Shown: positions 62,053-64,000 of the stretch, piece after piece
How the letters are laid out: the number at the start of each line of letters is the position of its first letter
How positions within the stretch are numbered: position 1 is the stretch's first letter
Assembly (NCBI GenBank): GCA_026874595.1
Contig: CM049314.1
Coordinates: 26,919,729-26,983,728, forward strand
Reading direction: 5' to 3'
From: Sipunculus nudus
Taxonomy: Eukaryota; Annelida; Sipuncula; Golfingiida; Sipunculidae
DNA: 64,000 bases
The notes under the pieces: model-generated
What the model saw: only the letters and a program-made list of their open reading frames with translations
What the model was told of the DNA's origin: nothing
The model's database searches: none
Made by a program: the position numbers and the translations under genes

Positions 62053-62657
62053 TAAAAATCACATAGAGTTAGTTTTGTTCTCAGAAACACGATGAGATAT
62101 CTATTTACCCACCTGTAGAGAATATGTCACCAGAGCAGTCCCATTTAGACAGAGACGATAAAGCAATGAGTGGCATGAAATATGATCCCGAGGAGCCTTG
62201 TACGATTGGTAGCCTAGAATGTTTCGGATGACGATATAAAACATAAGTAAGTTTCGAATCGTTGGTTAAAGTAAAAACTCCACTTTCGACACTCAAATCA
62301 CGGTAAACGTGATATAAACAACAGTTTACTAATGATGCTTTCTGTTCTGTTAGGATAATGGAGAATTTGAACATTGAAAGCTATAGCCAAACCTTCTTTT
62401 TTATGGTTTTAGATTTATAGTATTATCATGATATGATAACATCGTGGAAATTTGAAAAGGAACGTATAGTATGCAAGTGAACGCGCCATCTGACGGACAT
62501 ACCTGCTTCCAAATGTCGTTTGCAGCAATGTTGCCACGGCAGCCACCATTAGAATGGTACTGAGAAGCTGACCGCGTATTATGATGTCTCTCATACCCAA
62601 GGTCTCTGCAATTATTGTTGCCGCCGCCACTTGTGAGACAAACATAATGATGAAATG
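53265..62657 (-). CDS. SLC23-like: SLC23-family nucleobase/ascorbate transporter SLC23-b (5' exon off window)
   Basis: Twelve exons on the minus strand: 62657-62503, 62213-62113, 61729-61614, 60945-60764, 60419-60296, 59338-59185, 58073-57924, 56978-56875, 55445-55316, 55131-54988, 54322-54227, 53455-53265 (stop). They join in one open frame of about 548 residues. Landmarks: [15 protein letters not shown] (TM1), [50 protein letters not shown], the essential TM block [24 protein letters not shown], and the NAT signature [10 protein letters not shown] (N-x-G-x4-T-R) running into MGSRRIVQ across an intron. The C-terminus is a cytosolic tail after [21 protein letters not shown] predicted 12-14 TM secondary transporter in the plasma membrane; substrate (ascorbate, urate or nucleobase) cannot be told. 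The exon with TIDDTPPWYL must lie right of 64 kb. No disabling change seen. Confidence 0.93.
54929..54977. repeat. (TA)n microsatellite next to an SLC23-b splice donor
   Basis: The tract ends about 10 bp from the donor of the exon ending at 54988, so the intron effectively begins with a TA repeat. Confidence 0.9.
55765..56052 (-). mobile_element. tRNA-derived SINE, fullest copy
   Basis: On the minus strand a tRNA-like head carries an A box (TGGCTCAGGGGCAGAGC) and B box (GGTTCGAATC) about 35 bp apart. A body of about 200 bp ends in GGAGGCGGTTACCTCC. Partial copies lie near 12.0 and 40.3 kb. It is in an SLC23-b intron. Confidence 0.8.
56965..57500. repeat. Minisatellite built from an SLC23-b exon acceptor
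   Basis: About 15 units of 31-35 bp with plus-strand consensus TCAGTGCCGATGCCTATAA then AGTTAGAGATTATTC. The first unit overlaps the functional acceptor and first 14 bases of the exon 56978-56875. Units decay toward 57500. Confidence 0.9.
58911..58975. repeat. (TA)n microsatellite
   Basis: TA tract with one phase break. Confidence 0.95.
59393..59693. repeat. Interspersed repeat (CCTCCGCC-type) in an SLC23-b intron
   Basis: Collinear with 39920-40255, ending in CGTGACGGAGGCAGGC followed by a (TA)n tract at 59710-59782. Confidence 0.6.
59710..59782. repeat. (TA)n microsatellite
   Basis: TA tract with one phase break. Confidence 0.95.
60547..60590. repeat. (TA)n microsatellite
   Basis: TA tract in an SLC23-b intron. 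Confidence 0.9.
61999..62050. repeat. (TA)n microsatellite
   Basis: TA tract about 60 bp from the donor of the exon 62213-62113. Confidence 0.95.
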
Positions 62658-62689
62658 CTGAAAAAAGAGACAATCATATTTCCATATAT

Positions 62690-62890
62690 AAATAAGAGCC
62701 CTGCGAGGGCCTGAATCTGCCCCGAAGAGGCCCGCAACCCACCCCGCCACGGGCCTGCTTTTCTATAATTTTACGGGACGGGGCGGTCCAAATTTCTTTT
62801 ACTGTGGGGCTGGGCCGGTTGGGGTTAAAGACTGAGAAGTGCGGAGCGTGGCGGGGCGGGGCAGGGCGGGGCAGGGCGAGCTGTTTAAAT
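62690..62890. repeat. G/C-rich repeat block
   Basis: Contains GGGGCGGGGCAGGGCGGGGC-type words in an AT-rich setting, plus GCGGGTT words that reappear at 63920-64000 (GCGGGTTAAATGCGG and GTGCGGGGTGGGTGCGG). It may be the end of a larger element cut by the window edge. Confidence 0.4.
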
Positions 62891-63029
62891 TCTTTTGCGG
62901 GTTCTGTGAGCCGAAAAGTTGTTAATTGCAATGTATTTATCCAATTGTTCCTAGTGTTAATAGACTGTTATACATAATCACATTTCTTTGTGTAAGTTTG
63001 CATGAATGTGACCATGTGTATATAATATG

Positions 63030-63064
<35 letters not shown>

Positions 63065-64000
63065 TGATTACATTTACTTGAATGTAAAACATTGCAGGTG
63101 TGTTTATGTTCCTTTGGTTATTCCATTTTTAGAATTACTATATTGTAATGGTGGTGTATAAATTCACTGAGTTTTGAGACAGATTAAAAAAATGCAGGGA
63201 CCTTGTGCCAGTCAGATTATTGTACAGATGTACCTGGCAGTAGTGTTGTTTATTTAGGCTGTTCAGCACTGTAGGCCTAAACTTGTAGAGAGTCTGAGAT
63301 ATTACATAAAACGGCTGAGTACCAGGATTATACCTGTGATCTTGTATTAGTGACTGCATGGGGTGCATCTGGCTCTGTCACCAGATGGATATAGCTTAAC
63401 ATAACCCACAAGACTTAAGTGCGCTATAACCATGGATGAGTCAAAGAGCACCGGATAGTTAAGAAGACTGCATTTGCATAGCAGAATGAGATACAGAGCA
63501 TCGCGCTCATCATATATGTATTCTTGTGTACACAACCATGACATAGAGCTGACTCCCTTTGCAGTTCCATAGCCTTCCTCCTTCAACTAATTAGCTAATC
63601 TGAATATGTTGAATTTTTAATTACTTTAAATATTTTAAAGAGACGCAAAGGCAATCTTTGATCAGAGTGTCCCAGTTACTGACATTTCTATATATATATA
63701 TGGCAGTAAATGTATTTTGGGAAGTCCTAATTCATTAAAATAAAAAAAATGGTAATTCTATGACACTGTCCTTATCAGTGAAAAAAATGGGAAAAGTCAT
63801 ACAATCAGCAAAACATGGTAACCCACTCTACTCACAAAAAATGGTCATCCATTAAAAATATATGAAAATAAATCATATTTTTTAGTTTGCTATCTTTTTG
63901 GTTGTCGCTTATGTTTTTTTGCGGGTTAAATGCGGACTGATTTTTAAGTAAAATGCGGGGACGTTGCGTGCTGAGAAGTTAATGTGCGGGGTGGGTGCGG
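62891..64000. other. Intron or 5' region of SLC23-b, no exon seen
   Basis: The expected first coding exon (matching TIDDTPPWYLGVLLGLQ) was searched for on the minus strand and not found. It holds a (TA)n tract at 63034-63060 and G-rich words at the right edge. Confidence 0.5.

Overview
The window is animal nuclear DNA. It is AT-rich, its genes are split by GT/AG introns, and it is full of (TA)n, (CA)n and poly-G tracts, LINEs, SINEs, MITE-like foldbacks and an old LTR retrotransposon. Gene content and repeat types suggest a lophotrochozoan, most likely a mollusc (inference; no single marker proves it).

Layout. (1) 0.5-9.5 kb, minus strand: the 5' part of an SLC23-family nucleobase/ascorbate transporter gene (SLC23-a). 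Seven exons are visible and the 3' exons lie beyond the left edge. (2) 9.5-17.2 kb: no confident gene, only repeats and three weak exon-like segments. (3) 17.2-28.9 kb, minus: a complete four-exon gene (lectin A) for a small secreted protein with signal peptide, PAN/apple-like module and C-type lectin domain. A 6.4-kb decayed Ty3/Gypsy-type element sits in its second intron. (4) 35.0-37.0 kb, minus: lectin B, a paralogue broken by frameshifts and a likely lost splice donor. (5) 38.5-45.1 kb, plus: lectin C, an intact paralogue divergent from B. (6) 45-53 kb: repeats, including an orphan copy of the lectin C 5' flank. (7) 53.3-62.7 kb, minus: SLC23-b, twelve exons through to the stop codon; its first coding exon lies beyond the right edge.

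The lectin cluster therefore sits between two same-strand SLC23 paralogues. SLC23-a and -b share intron positions and phases, and most shared exons have identical lengths. The two exons for an extracellular loop differ. Lectins A and C share all three intron positions and phases.

Most notable: a 5'-truncated LINE landed inside the first SLC23-a coding exon, but its roughly 215-bp target duplication carried the exon 3' end and splice donor, so an intact exon survives beside a dead copy. In SLC23-b a roughly 35-bp minisatellite is built from the acceptor and first bases of an exon. A second array lies against the donor of the lectin A PAN exon. The LTR element has Gypsy-type RT but integrase upstream of RT, the order known from the Gmr1 clade.

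Exon borders were set by eye from homology, GT/AG sites and phase; no alignment program or transcript data was available.
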